A DNA stretch of 64,000 bases from Terfezia claveryi (Eukaryota > Ascomycota > Pezizomycetes > Pezizales > Pezizaceae). The notes beneath the pieces were generated by a model that had not been told where the DNA came from, made no database searches, and saw nothing but the letters and a program-made list of their open reading frames with translations. Within the stretch, counting starts at the first letter, position 1, and every line of letters starts with the position of its first letter. The DNA lies in assembly GCA_015179025.1 (NCBI GenBank), contig WHUX01000018.1:1-64000 (forward strand), given 5' to 3'. A program made the translations under genes and the position numbers. Shown one piece after another: positions 44,815-57,003 of the stretch.

Positions 44815-45451
44815 TACGAGATGCTGGATTTTTGTAAACCCGTGGGTGCCGGGCCGTTATTTTGCAATGGGTATAATACTGCTATCTCAACCATTCATAT
44901 TGCTGTCGTAAAAGAGCGCATGACCAAAATCGTCACATGAAGAATTTTGCCCTGATTTTATTTTTTTATTTTTTTAATTTTTTTTAATTTTTTTTTATGT
45001 TAATTATTTAGTAACTCGTATTGGATCCATCTCAACGTTATCTAACCACAAGAGCCAGCGCCCGCAACTACTTCAAGACCCGATACCCCTGGAACACGAG
45101 TACGTGAAAATTTGCTCAGATGTGAGCGTAGAGCGGGATCAGCTGCATATTGCAGGCCGGCTAGGATGATATCGAAAGCGGCAATATTCCAAAGGGAAGC
45201 TAACATTTTTTCAAAGCGGGGTTAGACTTTGCAAAGTCAATTTTCAAAGGTGTGGGGTCAAATTTCAGAACTTGGTTGGTTTCGGATTCTGTTATCAACC
45301 GTTCATGATTCTATTTCAAAGCCCTCTACGATAACTACGAGGGTCTGATCGAGACTATTTCAAAGCTGCCTGCTGATCGGACATTCGGTTGGAGAGATCG
45401 CAACCGGAGATTACAAAACAGTTTATACATCCTCAAAAGCCGTGACTAGTA

Positions 45452-45490
45452 CTATCCCTCCCCTCCTCCTCCCCCCGTTTGCCTTTCTCC
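45452..45490 (+). promoter_or_regulatory. CT-rich tract before the M20 start
   Basis: A pyrimidine-rich run (CCCTCCCCTCCTCCTCCCCC and on) ends just before the ATG at 45494. Such tracts mark the transcription start region of many fungal genes. No TATA box is obvious. Confidence 0.35.
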
Positions 45491-45493
45491 AGC

Positions 45494-47099
45494 ATGGATG
45501 AAAATGAGATTCGTGACCAAATTGAAAAGTCCATCAAGAAATATGAGGACCAAGTGAATGCGATTAATGAAAAAGTACACAGACACCCCATGTCATCTAG
45601 AAGTAACAATAACTAAAATCGCGTTACGGGGCAGATTTGGAGCAACCCCGAGCTTTCCGGCCAGGAGACGATAGCTCACAATACCATCTGCGATTTCTTC
45701 GAGACTCTGGGAAGCGATTACAAAGTCCAACGAAAGGCCTGGGGCATTGAAACTAGCTTCATGATCGAAGCATGCCGGGTTGTAAATAACTTAGCGAGTG
45801 CAAGGATTATAGTGTTCAACGCTGAGTACGATGCCCTCCCAAACATGGTTCCTGTGGAAAATACTAGTCCAGTCAAATTCAAAGCAGCGCATGCCTGTGG
45901 ACACAACTTGATTGCTTCAGCCGCCATAGCAGCTTTCATAGCTTGCTGGGAGACGTTGAAAGCGAATAACGGCACCGGAACCGTTAGGCTTCTAGGCACT
46001 CCTGCTGAAGAGCGTGGCGGAGGAAAACTGCAATTATTGGAGAAAGGAGCATACAAAGGTGTCAATGCCTGCCTCATGGTACACCCTGGGCCAATGTACA
46101 GTGATGAGAGTATAGCAGCCGTTTCAGTAACACGCAGCCTAGCTTCACAAAGATTAATAGTGAACTTCAACGGACAGGCTTCACATGCTGGCATAGCCCC
46201 TTGGCTTGGAAAAAATGCTCTCGACGCTCTAGTAACTTCATACGTCAGTATTTCAGCCCTCCGACAGCAATTAGAGCCGTCCTGTAGAGTTAGCGGTATT
46301 GTGGTTCATGGAGGGAAGGCCCCGAATATTATCCCCGACCACACTCGGGCGGAATACAGTATCAGAGCGGCAAGCGCCCCGGTGCTGAAGGACCTCGAGG
46401 GAAGGGTTATCAATTGCTTCAAATCCGGAGCACAAGGGACAGGATGCGAGGTGGAAGTTAATAAGTGAGCGAGCGAGTTCCTTTCATAGTTAGGACAGCA
46501 GTATTAATTGACCATCTCCAGCACACGAAAGGCCTATTGGGACTTGCATTCCAATCCTGAGCTCTGTGCTCGATTCACATACCATATGAAGGGCTTTGGG
46601 GTCAACATTGTCAATGAATTACCTGAAATTACGGATAATCCTGGTGCCTCTACAGATCAAGGTGAGGAAAACACAATTGCATTAGGATTATGGCTCATGT
46701 GCAGTAGGAAACGTCTCATACGCCTGTCCGGCGATACAACCTGCGTTTGCTATTCAATCCAATAAAGCGATGAACCATACCCCTGGGTTTGCTGATGCCG
46801 CTCATACCCCCGATGCATTTAAGAGAGCAATGGCATGTAGCAAAGGTATGGCAGCCGTCGGTTATGATGTATTGACCAATAAGGCGATTGCCGAGAAAGT
46901 GGAAGCTACGTTCAATGAAGGGGTGAATAAGAAGGCAGCAGACATTGCACGGCACTATGAGGTGAAGCCGCCGACGGAGGAGCTAATAAACCAACTGGCA
47001 GCGGTGGTGACCGAGAAAATCAGCATTAGGAGAGAGCAGGCTCTTGGGACTCTGATGGCATCTGATGACTACCTGGATAGATTCAAGGAGTTTTTGTAG
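45494..47099 (+). CDS. M20-family amidohydrolase/dipeptidase (PM20D2-like)
   Basis: Coding segments 45494-45574, 45635-46464, 46522-46661 and 46705-47099 (1,446 nt, 481 aa). All three introns (60, 57 and 43 bp) are GT-AG and join in frame: INEK/IWSNPELSGQE, then CEVEVN/TRKAYWDL, then GASTDQ/VGNVSYACP. Metal-site motifs of M20 zinc peptidases are present: EYDALP, AHACGHNL, the GTPAEERGGGK Glu pair, MVHPGP and GQASHAG (His). The C-terminal NHTPGFADAA and GYDVLT segments fit the aminoacylase-1-like protein 2 group, which cleaves dipeptides or N-acyl amino acids in the cytosol. Length is usual for the family. No signal peptide. The gene lies alone among repeats and looks functional. Confidence 0.9.
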
Positions 47100-48870
47100 C
47101 TTTCAGAAACAGGGAGTCAACAATATGACATATGGTGATATTTAAAACTCCCTGTTGGAAGTCCATAGCTTGGCTTTCATGTTTATGTTGGTTCATGTCG
47201 CTTCGTATTCACTTGGTTGTTGCATGTCCTTTGAGCTATTTTTGAGGAGGATATAAATTGGGCTGTGTATCTAGCCTATAAATAATCAGGAGAAATATTT
47301 CGTCTGCCCATTACCAGCGACAAATGATCGGGTCTCTTTACTGAAAACATGAATATTTGGTAAATTCACAGAATAGTCGCTTTTTAGTGGCTTTATTGAA
47401 TGTGCGGAAGCAAGCAGTACACCATTCTGAATTGTTGGAGTAAGCGTTCTCATCCTGAATTCACTTCATCAAGTCTATATCATTCTGATTAATATTTGAC
47501 TTTTTATTTAGCTCGACAGCGTATAATCACTCTGACCGTGAACTGAATTGGCCATTTATTTATAAATCCATCCATAGAAGCCAAAGTGACTGTATTCTAT
47601 TCTGTTCCTTGATTGTCAACTACCTGACCTAATCCACCTGACCAATCCATACTGCGTTGCACTAATACTTTCAATTTAATATTGTTTTGTTAGGCATATT
47701 ATCTCAACACGTCTTTCCTTATAAAGTTCATTCATATTGTCTTCCAACAAAAGCAACATTTGAGAAAGGGAGTTGGAATTAGAGTAGTTTTAACTTGCGG
47801 TTGTATAAAGGGGTTTTGTAATCGACTCTGTAAATCCTTGAGATCGCCGCAAGTGCCATAACAATTCAGATCGGTACCTTGAAAAGCTTGGATTATGGGG
47901 GGTTTGGAATATCAAATAAGAGCTTTCTATACCACCACATACACCTTTCGTATTCAGTATATACCTGTAGATATATTCACGATGAACATTACATGTGGTC
48001 CAGCCTAAAACAGCATGGGCACGAACACGACTTATTTAAAATTTTGATCCGAAGTTAACAGGCCGGTGTTACCCGGCCAAATAAGCTTACCATTATGTTC
48101 TCCTGCAGGCATTTATTTGATGGGTAGCTTAATCATCAACATTCGGGAATTATCTAGTTACCATGTTCTTATTTCTCCTATTTAACAGATGTCTTGTGCT
48201 AAATTCTCTCAATTAGCATTACGTTTCCAACGCCAGTTCCGGAAGAGAATCTATACCAAAGCCGACGACCAACAATATAGACAACTCAAGGTGCATACCA
48301 ATACTACTTATGCTGTGATCCTATGGATCCGGGAGGACTTCAAATAGCACGCATGGCATGGATATCGATCCTCTTAAGCTCCAGGGGACTTTGAAGTGCG
48401 TATATGACCCATGGCGATTTTGACAGCCAATGTGAGTGTTCCTCTAAACATTGTTAAAGTGCTTTTCTTTCTTTTTTGATTTTTTTGTCTAATACCACTA
48501 CCACTACCCATACCTCGCCTAAGCTATGGCGAGGCCTCTTTAAAGTACAATTCATGATACCGTTTGGAGATATATATGTTCACACCCTCATGCCCAATAC
48601 CTTGGCAGTTGTGGTTTCCAATTCGTTCTGTCCTATCTTCCTTGTTCATACAATGGTTTTTTTTGGTTCAGACAGAGAATTCATCGCCCTTGCCCTGTCG
48701 TCCCCACAATCATATCGTTCAACATTTACCGCTCTATAAGATGCCTCAGCTCTCCCCCTTGCCATGTATTTATATTCTAGTCCTATTAGGACTGTTCTTT
48801 TCTATTTCACAAACACAGTAACGGCTTGGGGGGACAATACCTCCCTGAGACAATAGTGAACTAGGGTGTT
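47100..48870. other. Intergenic, no gene recognised
   Basis: Holds the M20 3' flank (AT-rich, TATTTATAAATAATC near 47270) and short frames only, for example 48476-48739 without motifs. Confidence 0.5.
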
Positions 48871-49100
48871 ACGGCGATTGTGATAACCCCGAATAAGAGA
48901 TAGCTACATAGATAAGTGTTCCGTTTGTCGGGAGTCTTTAGCTTAGGGACAATTGAATGAATAGCTTAGCTTAGTCAGGCCTACGAGAAGTGGCTATAAA
49001 GGCCCTTCAGCGGGGAAAAACCTGAGAAGGGACATGGACAGAGAGGACAGAGACAGCGACCGAGAGAGAGAAATAAGTCACATAACGAGCATATACACAT

Positions 49101-49217
49101 ACCGAGGCACCGAGACACCGAGACACCGAGACACCGAGACACCGAGACACCGAGACACCGAGACACCGAGACACCGAGACACCGAGACACCGAGACACCG
49201 AGACACCGAGACACCGT
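49101..49217 (+). repeat. 8-bp minisatellite (ACCGAGAC), about 14 copies
   Basis: Near-perfect array. It lies just upstream of a Copia gag fragment, after a stretch with TATAAAGG (about 48994), so it may be part of a retroelement leader. All reading frames through it are open as a side effect. Confidence 0.9.
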
Positions 49218-49289
49218 GAACCAGACTGTATGCCGACAAGCAACAAGGGCTTGGGAGTTGTTCATATCAGCATTATGCAGACGCTCTTG

Positions 49290-50045
49290 ATGCCCTCGCC
49301 AACACACCTAATCAACCATCTACCTCTGATGGAAAAATCCCATCTCTAAATGTAAAACTTAGTGGGAACGACAATTACCCCGAATGAAGTTGTTTTTACG
49401 TATGGCCATAGTGCGCAATCATCGAGCCTGGGACATCGTTGAAGGAAACTATAGAAAACCTCGTACCAATTCCCAAGAATGGGAAGATGGCAACGACTAC
49501 ATCATGCTTACATTACTCAAAAATAGCGAACCCCAGGTCAGAAGTCGGATAGGGACCATTGGAAAAGATAGAGATGCATGGAACGAACTAAAAAAGGCAT
49601 ATGAAGGAAGAACTATAACGGAATTCATGCCCTCCTCGCCAGTCTACTATATCTCCACTTCGATGACAGACAAACATCACCGAACACATAACCCTATACG
49701 AGAAGTCTTGGAATACTTTTGCTGGTATTATTAGAAGAGCAGATCTTACTAAGGACACGGGGTTTGGAAAAGGATTATTGGCTTTTTCAAAGTCCGATCA
49801 AGCTAAAACCAACGCTAAAAACTGATAGCGAAGGAGCATACCACTTATCCTACACTTCAAGATGCCTCCGAAGAACCAGACATATTGAGCACAGATATCA
49901 TTATATACGCCAACAAGTAAAAAGGGAAAGACTGGTGGTTAAGACAATTCGTGGGAAAGAAAATCCAGCCGATATCCTTACAAAAATCATTCCAACGAGT
50001 GCAATAAATACATGGAAAAACAAGTGGATGTCTCTCATTGAGTAA
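49290..50045 (+). pseudogene. Internally deleted Copia-B: gag start fused to RNase H end
   Basis: 49330-49720 encodes a Copia gag N-terminus (KIPSLNVKLSGNDNYPEW-like with a frame slip at 49386, then EWEDGNDYIMLTLLKNSEP and DAWNELKKAYEGRTITEF). Directly after it, 49790-50045 encodes the end of Copia RNase H (KTDSEGAYHLSY, RRTRHIEHRYHYIRQQV, then GKENPADILTK). Protease, integrase and RT are missing. A purine run and TGTTGGATATACTCGG follow at about 50055, the likely start of a 3' LTR. Confidence 0.7.
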
Positions 50046-50255
50046 CCGAGTAACGGAGGGTGTTGGATATACTCGGTGACACCTACTTATAGCAACATAG
50101 TAAGACGAATGCCGAAAAACTATACACTTGAAGGAAGGCTAGACTAAGGAAGGGAACCAATATCATATACAAAATGACAAGAGATATGAATGGAGCGCTA
50201 TGGATAGAACCTGAGCGAGCGGACCCACACACGGCACTGCTCCAAGTCGCTCAGG

Positions 50256-50356
50256 TTCAGGCGGGGCCACAATTTCAAGCTCAGGCGGGGCCACAAGCTC
50301 AGGCGGGGCCACAAGCTCAGGCGGGGCCACAAGCTCAGGCGGGGCCACAAGCTCAA
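50256..50356 (+). repeat. 18-bp tandem repeat (CAGGCGGGGCCACAAGCT)
   Basis: Five imperfect copies, giving a Gln/Ala/Gly/Pro repeat in the frame that runs on into the integrase fragment. Confidence 0.85.
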
Positions 50357-50359
50357 GCC

Positions 50360-50830
50360 CAGCGACTACATGAGAGATATGGACACATTGCACATCATTA
50401 CCAGAATATCGTCAACTTCCAGGACACCTCAATTTAAGACCTTTAAAGAAACCACCCTCTCGTGCAAACCAAGGAATCCGTACATCCAGACCTTTGGAAC
50501 GTATACATAGGGACCTTATAGGGTCGGTTAATCCAAGCACCCCAGGCAGCCAACTCAAGTATCTACTCACAGTTACTGACGATTTTTCTCGCTAATCATT
50601 AAGGAAGAAAAGCGAAGCAGGAAAAGCTCTAATAGACATCCTCCATGTTTTCCAAAAAGCCACAAATAATCAGTTTACAATAGCTGAAATACAAGCTGAT
50701 TGGGGAGGCGAATTCCACAACCATGAGCTAGATCTAGAGCTCAAACAACAAGGAATCATTCAGAAGGAAACTGTACTGAAACACAGAAAGAGCTAATAGA
50801 ACAATAATGACAATGACCCGAACTGCATTA
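50360..50830 (+). pseudogene. Copia-B integrase fragment
   Basis: HERYGHIAHHYQNI matches the H-x-R-x-G-H start of the Copia GAG-pre-integrase domain. ERIHRDLIGSVNPSTPGSQL and YLLTVTDDFSR carry the first two integrase acidic residues. EIQADWGGEFHNHELD and NRTIMTMTRTAL follow. Stops and frame slips interrupt it. It lies before, not after, the gag and protease segment at 50840-51290, so the element order is scrambled. Confidence 0.65.
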
Positions 50831-50839
50831 AATAACAAC

Positions 50840-51290
50840 AGCGTTACCAAAAGGCTTATGGGATTTATTAAAGCTTCCCAATGGGCAACCTATACTAAAA
50901 ACTGAATTCCTATTAAGATCATTACCACCATATTATTCCAATACTATCGAAAATATTAGAGCAAAGGATCACACCTACGATGATGCAGCTAGGAAACCAC
51001 GAGAATACATTACGGCTCGCCAGTAAAACAAAAAACGGAGGCTACTACCAATAAACTAGTCAATGATAAAAAAATGCACTTATTGTATTGGAATAGGCCG
51101 ATCAGGCTTAAGACATTTGGAAGCCGAGGGTTTTATCAAAAAACGAGCAGCTAAACGCAAAAAAGAAGAAGAAGACACTGTTATCTTACAAATAAGTATA
51201 GGAAAAAGTGATACTGGAGGACCTCCAGGGGCTTATCAATATGATAAAGCTGCGTCTCATCATACGACAAATTAGCTATGAAAACTAATC
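50840..51290 (+). pseudogene. Copia-B gag end, zinc knuckle and protease start
   Basis: LPNGQPILKTEFLLRSLPPY then DDAARKPREYITARQ (gag C-terminus), KCTYCIGIGRSGLRHLEAE (a CCHC knuckle broken by a small insertion), then a Lys-rich linker and YDKAASHHTTN, the Copia protease D-[ST]-A-x-S-x-H-x-T motif in altered form. Confidence 0.6.
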
Positions 51291-51504
51291 AATGTTGAAA
51301 CTGGTCTTAGATTACCAGTTAAAGGAGATAATGGTGTTGTATCTATATGTACAACCCTACCTACGCAGAGCTATCTTTAGACATAATGGGAAAAACAATC
51401 AACGTTTGAGTCTTAACAAGGGCGTGGGAGCTGTTCATATTAGCATTATGGTCGATGATCATTGGACCAAACCCACATGCTGGTAGCATTCTTATTTAAG
51501 AAGT

Positions 51505-52049
51505 ATGCGAGACACAGAACTGGAGAGGAAAAAGAGAGTGCGGAAGGATAATAAGACGCAGTTGAATCAAGAAAAAGCCCAATTACAGGACAACTTGTGT
51601 GTAAAGCAACCAAATTCGGCGTTGGAACGTGACAAGTCCGTCTTGGAGCAGCGGAACAGTGATTTGGAGCAGCAGATAGCCCAGTTGAAGGAGGAGCGGG
51701 AGAAGGAGATGCAGAGGGTGGTGCAGCAGATAGCCTAGTTGAAGGAGGAGCGGGAGAAGGAGATGCGGAAGGAGGAGTACAAAATGAAATGGCTGAAAAA
51801 GGAGGAGGGAGAGAGAACTCTTGAAGGAACAGATCGACAGAGGGAAATGGCATGTGGAGAACTTGTAACGGCTGCTGCACTCGACGACGCATTGAAGCGG
51901 GGAAGCGAGGATGACAAAGTATATGAAGGGGAGGACCCTGGAGAGCCGCGATACCTAGTTGCTTTTCAATCATAGCTAGAGCAACAGGAATATCTCATCC
52001 AATTACATGATGCTGTTACTCATCTCTATCCCCAAGTAATCCTCGCCGT
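51505..52049 (+). pseudogene. Coiled-coil protein with two nonsense codons
   Basis: One frame runs from ATG 51505 to TAA 52049, interrupted by TAG at 51736 and 51973, both where Gln (CAG) would fit. The protein is Lys/Glu/Gln-rich with heptad-like spacing (NSALERDKSVLEQRNSDLE) and an internal duplication of QQIAQLKEEREKEM. It ends with LHDAVTHLYPQVILAVLP. No known family. It follows a 45-bp repeat shared with the Copia-B leader (49243-49283 and 51408-51452), so it may be part of that retroelement. Confidence 0.5.
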
Positions 52050-52189
52050 GTTACCGTAAGGTCTAACGGGACTTGCCTTGAATCTCAAAGTAGCTGACAC
52101 ACTATTGAGGGTGCTGGCATGGATACTGCAGATCAACTTATAATCTCGAACCTGATGAACTTGAGGACTATAGTAGATTATACCTAGCT

Positions 52190-52510
52190 AATTTAAGCCG
52201 CTGCACCCGGCACCCAAGCTCTGCTGGCTCCGCTCAGTGCTCTACTACGGTATACAGGTATCTTCAGTAGCTATCCACGTTCACTCAACTCCATTTTGCT
52301 AATCCAGGCTCCCAGCCCGACTGCACCGAGCACCTCTACACCCGGCATCCTCTACTGCAGCTGGCGCTCGGCGCCGCTCCAGTCCACTCCTCTACTCTAT
52401 TGGTATCCTCAATAGCCATTCCACCCTCCCTCAACTTCACCCTACTAATCCACGCGATCTCCCATACCCTACGCGCTCCCAGCTCTGGCATTCCTACCCC
52501 ACGCGCTTAA
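52190..52510 (+). repeat. Imperfect tandem duplication, about 160-bp unit
   Basis: Two parallel stretches each contain CCGGCA or CGGCG, CTCTACT, GGTATC, CAGTAGCTAT or CAATAGCCAT, CTCAACT and GCTAATCCA or ACTAATCCA in the same order. GC-rich compared with its surroundings. Confidence 0.55.
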
Positions 52511-55400
52511 TTGCCCTAAAGTGGGGAGCTAGAGCATTGTTGTATCTCTTGCAAAGATTACCTATTTGTATCTAATTAGTATAATATATTGCAAGATACT
52601 TGGACTTCATACTTTTTAAGTGATAATAACAAGCTAAGGAGGTAATTGTAATTACCATATACTTGTTCTTCCGCATTATAAGCCCCTTGTCATGATCGCT
52701 GGTTAAAGTCATTCCAACGGATTCAGGAATAGAAGCTTTGAGATGTGATAATAACCAACTCCGGAGATCGGTATTTTCACTCGTAACTATTCCCTATGCC
52801 GAAATTTAATATTTTGCATTGGCATCAATACCGACTGCAAAAAAATAAGGTATGAACATAAAGGCCTTTGTCCATCAACAGCTATGAATTTACGCATATG
52901 TCGATAGCACTAGCAAGACTCATGGGGTGCCAAATAAATATATACTGAAATATACCCTGGGAGGTGAGTTGCAGTTCGGTATATAAGTCTGAGTGTTGTT
53001 ATTTGAGGTTGGCTAGCTATGCTGTAATTGGTGAAACTGTTGTAACTGGTGATCTTGGTGGTATTTGGTAAGGTATACCTTCACTAAGCGTGCTGCTTCT
53101 GATTTGGTTGAGCCATCTGAATACAATTCTGAAATTCCTTCGTGTATTTTGCAATACTGCCTGTAAAACTCAAAGCCAAACATGTATGTATCCTATGAAT
53201 CGTTTTAATCTCGATTTCATGATTGCATTGGGACATTCTGAAGTGCACAATTATAGTGCAAAATATATAAACTATCTTGACTATCTGTTATAACACATGG
53301 TCGACCGCTGAATTCGGCCTCCACCAGGCTTAACCGGCTTAAGCACCGGGAAACCCCATTTCACGACTCTCACACTTGACGAGGCCGTCACTTTGTTGTC
53401 ACTAAGGGAGCCGGTCTGAGTGTTAGTTTTGACTTGCATTGCAATATTAGAACAGTCGTTTGAAGTCTTGGAGATGAGTTTGTTCTAATATAGTATATTT
53501 TATTGAGCTCATTTAAAGAAGGTGGATTCACGGGTGCATCATTACAATAGAATGAGCCAGATTTCACTAAAATTATGCTCATTAGGGTAAACTCTCTAGT
53601 AGCTACTGCTCAACTCACGAGGGGTGACAAACGCCCATTTGTCTTACGGGCAACAGCTTTGCGGGAAGCAGGGCAATCTGGAGTCCGGAAAGAGTGGAGA
53701 AGAGCGTCTGTTTGACCACGGAAGAAAATTCGTGTGCCTACTTCAATTCTGGATTCTAGTGCAAGGTATGAGTCGTGGTTTCCGATGTAATTGTCAATAC
53801 CTTTTGGTAAAGTAGACTTTTATTGCCTTGTGGCAAGTACTTCTGCTAATGACATATCCATTAGGAGAAGGTGCATCATTCCAAATGCCCATGCGCACTG
53901 AAATTACTTACAAATTGGAATCTTTTGTCTGTATGCTTGGAGATTATTTGGGTTGGGGAGATCAAAAGGGGGTTAAAGCGGTGGGAAATGTTGAGGAACC
54001 CCATGGATAGGTTTAACTGGTTCAATTTTTTAGTATCAAAGACGGTGATATTCTTAGTCACGAACCTACAATTCAAGGGCTGTGGCGGTTTGCTGAGTGT
54101 TGAGAAAGGTGGGGAAGCGAGTAGTCTCGGGAAGGTAGACGTGGTGTCGTTTGTTTTGTCGTGGGTGATTGAATAGATCGGCGTTTGGTGAGTCCTGTGG
54201 CATCCGTCCGTCTGTCCGACAAAGTCAAACGGTATAAGTGGCTAATTATCTGTAGGCTATATATAGGGCACACTTTCTATCCTATACCATCTCTATTCTT
54301 AATATATTCAATCTTGACCTTGCTCAAATACTCCCGCGCTAACTAGACCACATCCTATAATCTAAGCTATAGCCATACATTCGAGTCTTTGGGTATTCTC
54401 TCTTATTAGGTAACTCCACAGGGATTACGTACCTTTGTCCTTCTCTTACCGGATATGTATCCTTTTCTATAGGATAAGACATGTTTGGCTGTATACACTC
54501 TGATCTACCTGGAATACATGCCTGAGAGCCTCCCGATCACACCCTAAACCACCTTCTACTTCTCTCTTCATGGAGGGTGTTGTGCCAAGCAGACGATGAT
54601 CCTCTGTCCTCCTCATTGGCCTCATGTCCCAAGCTATAGCCCCATTATCACAAGCGAACAGCTTAGCACCAGCACTCACAATCTAACCTCTTTGTTGGAG
54701 CCTACAAACCCGAGGAGCAAGAAGGAAGCGTCGGCCTCTTTCCTTAGGAACAACAAAATCCTGCAACTGCAGCAACTGCATATGATGGCTGAGATGTTTT
54801 GACTTCACTCCCCACTCGGAGCATCTCTATTCTGTCTCATATACAATGTATAAGCCTCAAACCCCTATTTGGATCTAGATCCTCTACCATACACAATAAG
54901 GTCCCTCACACTAGGGCAACGACCCCGTCTCCTGCGGGGATGTTTGATAGAGTCTTCTGTTGTGTTGTGCTGTGTTTAGTTGGTTGTCTTTTGGTTGGCA
55001 TGAGTGGGTTGCTGTGATTCCCACGGTATGAATGCAATTGTCGTTAGGTAAAGTATATATATTGTCTTTCTGTGATTTGTGTATCTGCTAATAAAAATCA
55101 TATCAGTGAGTGCGAGTTCGTCAAGATGTTTTGGTATAACTCGACTGAGGCATTCACTAAGAACCTCTCATCTGACTCTATATCCTGCGCTCGCTTTGCA
55201 ATATGGGCTTTCGTACATATAGATGCTCTCTCCATACACCTTACTCACGATTTGCGGGTTTCCTACTTGAGATACCTTTTTTGCGAGGGTTTTGTTAATT
55301 TCCTACCAGCGCTTAGTTTTCCACTTGAGCGGTTTCTTTTTATTGTGTGGGGGGAGGTCTTCATCTATGTTCACTTCAGTCAGATCTAATCGGGGTCATC
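52511..55400. other. No gene recognised
   Basis: Short frames without motifs. A degenerate TAGTCTGG-family terminus (GGTGTTGTGCCAAGCAGACG) lies at 54576-54595. Confidence 0.4.
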
Positions 55401-55409
55401 CGGCAATGC

Positions 55410-55600
55410 CGGTTAATGACAGCACGGAAGTTTTCTTTCTACTTAAGCTCTTTCTACTCGCGAGAAGGGGGTTATTTCTTGGTCTTTTGAAATTCTGTGT
55501 GCCGGACCTGAGAGATTAACTTGTCTTGTCCTGAATCCACCCGGGTTTCCGGGTGGCTCATCATGGTCTCCTTACAGCATATGAGTAGTGACTATATAAA
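55410..55600 (+). mobile_element. Truncated LINE 3' end
   Basis: Starts within the ORF2 end (DSTEVFFLLKLF parallels EATEAFFKRLF of LINE-B), then TTAACTTGTCTTG, a perfect hairpin CCACCCGG/CCGGGTGG (55538-55557) and the start of the second tail element. No poly(A) remains. Confidence 0.65.
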
Positions 55601-56090
55601 ATTATAAAAAATAAATTTCTGTGTGGATGTGTGGATGGCTGGGATGGTCTGGTGTGGAATATGTAACATATGACTGCATATCGGTTGCATACGGCCTGCA
55701 TGTGTCATCGGAGTACATAGATGTTATAAACCTTCACGCATAGTCGCATATTATATGCAACAGCACTATCTTTGACATCATCACCCATCACGAATACATA
55801 GCCTCCTGATAACCTACTCTAACCTCTATATACAGAGTATTTCTTTCATATCATTGTTCAGATCCTAATCTTTGTTTATTCCATATGTATCCATCAGTAC
55901 TCGTACTTGACTACTTATGTAATCTATGAGGCAGCCCAACCGTCCGCCGTCCTGTGCTACATAAAAGGACAAAGAGATTATGACATACACCTCGGCCTAT
56001 TGTCGCAGGTGTGCTCGTCATCGTAGGGATGATTGCAGATGCAAACGGCGTGCGAATCAATTTGCCCCTTAGCTTCATAATTCAAGGAGG
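55601..56090. other. No gene recognised
   Basis: AT-rich, short frames only. Confidence 0.4.
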
Positions 56091-56111
56091 TAGTCTGGTT
56101 GGCACAAGCTC
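56091..56111 (+). repeat. TAGTCTGG-family terminus
   Basis: TAGTCTGGTTGGCACAAGCT plus C; one end only. Confidence 0.5.
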
Positions 56112-56870
56112 TCGTACAGCATCAACGAATCTCTCAGCGGAGACAGTTCCCACCGACGTGTCGGACACATGACAACTACTTACTTACGCTTCCGACAACC
56201 CAGCAAACGAGAAGGACGGAGACACAGATACCTTTATGCAAGACGATGTCACTGTACAGTTTCTACCAACATCGACCCCTCTAGCACGCACATATGTGGG
56301 GCTGCGACCGAGACCACCCGGAAAGAGCCAGCCCACCAGAGACCGAGGGAGAAGGGTAAAGGCAAAGATTTGATACAAACGGCACCACCCCCGAACCCTC
56401 CCAACACAGGGAAAAAATACCAATAACACAAGGACGAGCGGTGGTCCTACAGCCGCTCCAACGAAGTACAAGCCCAGTCTGATTGTCTAATTCGTCCTTA
56501 GATTGAGGAAGAAAACCAGAAGGCCTAATTCTAGGTACTCGCTAATTAGTGCCAGAGCACGTAAGGTAAACAACTCCGCGCACCCATCAATCATCAATAG
56601 CGCCCTGTTCCGACCAATGCACCTCGCGAACTCGCCTCACTGTATCATGTGAGTAAGTAGGACAAACCTCCCACCTTGGGCGCGTTCTCCTGACCGTCAG
56701 TCCCGCCTCCTAGCGCAGCGGGCTGGAGTGGCCACCCATGAAGGATAGGTGTAGGTATACTTACTTTCTATATGAGAATAGCTGAGGAGTCTCGGGCTTT
56801 TAGACACCTGGCGTTAGTAGTAGGTAGCACGTAATGTTCATTTACTCCTATGAAGCAGGAATACGACAAG

Positions 56871-57003
56871 TGTAAATGTTCCGGGCCCCCGCGAGAAAAT
56901 TAAACTCGCGAGAGGACCGGGCCCCCCAGGAGACCACCCATCTCCTGGCTGGCCCGGGCCCCGCGGGAGAATACGGAATGGCCGGGCCAGCCGCGAGTAT
57001 GAG
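56871..57003 (+). repeat. GC-rich palindromic repeat, copy 1
   Basis: Made of CCGGGCCC, CTCGCGAG and CCGCGGG words. The start (GTGTAAATGTTCCGGGCC) matches, in reverse, the end of copy 2 at 58147-58297 (GGCCCGGAACATAAACAC). Confidence 0.7.

Noticed and set aside
49101..49217. CRISPR-like array
   Set aside because: No spacers between repeats, unit far too short, and the DNA is eukaryotic.
49007..49307. Open frames rich in SRCLGV or RHRDTETP
   Set aside because: Produced by the 8-bp array in all frames.
51446..51973. 175-codon minus-strand frame rich in Pro/Ser
   Set aside because: Antisense of the coiled-coil frame; composition effect.
56184..56471. 95-codon minus-strand hydrophobic frame
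   Set aside because: No recognisable domain; an overlapping plus frame is equally open.
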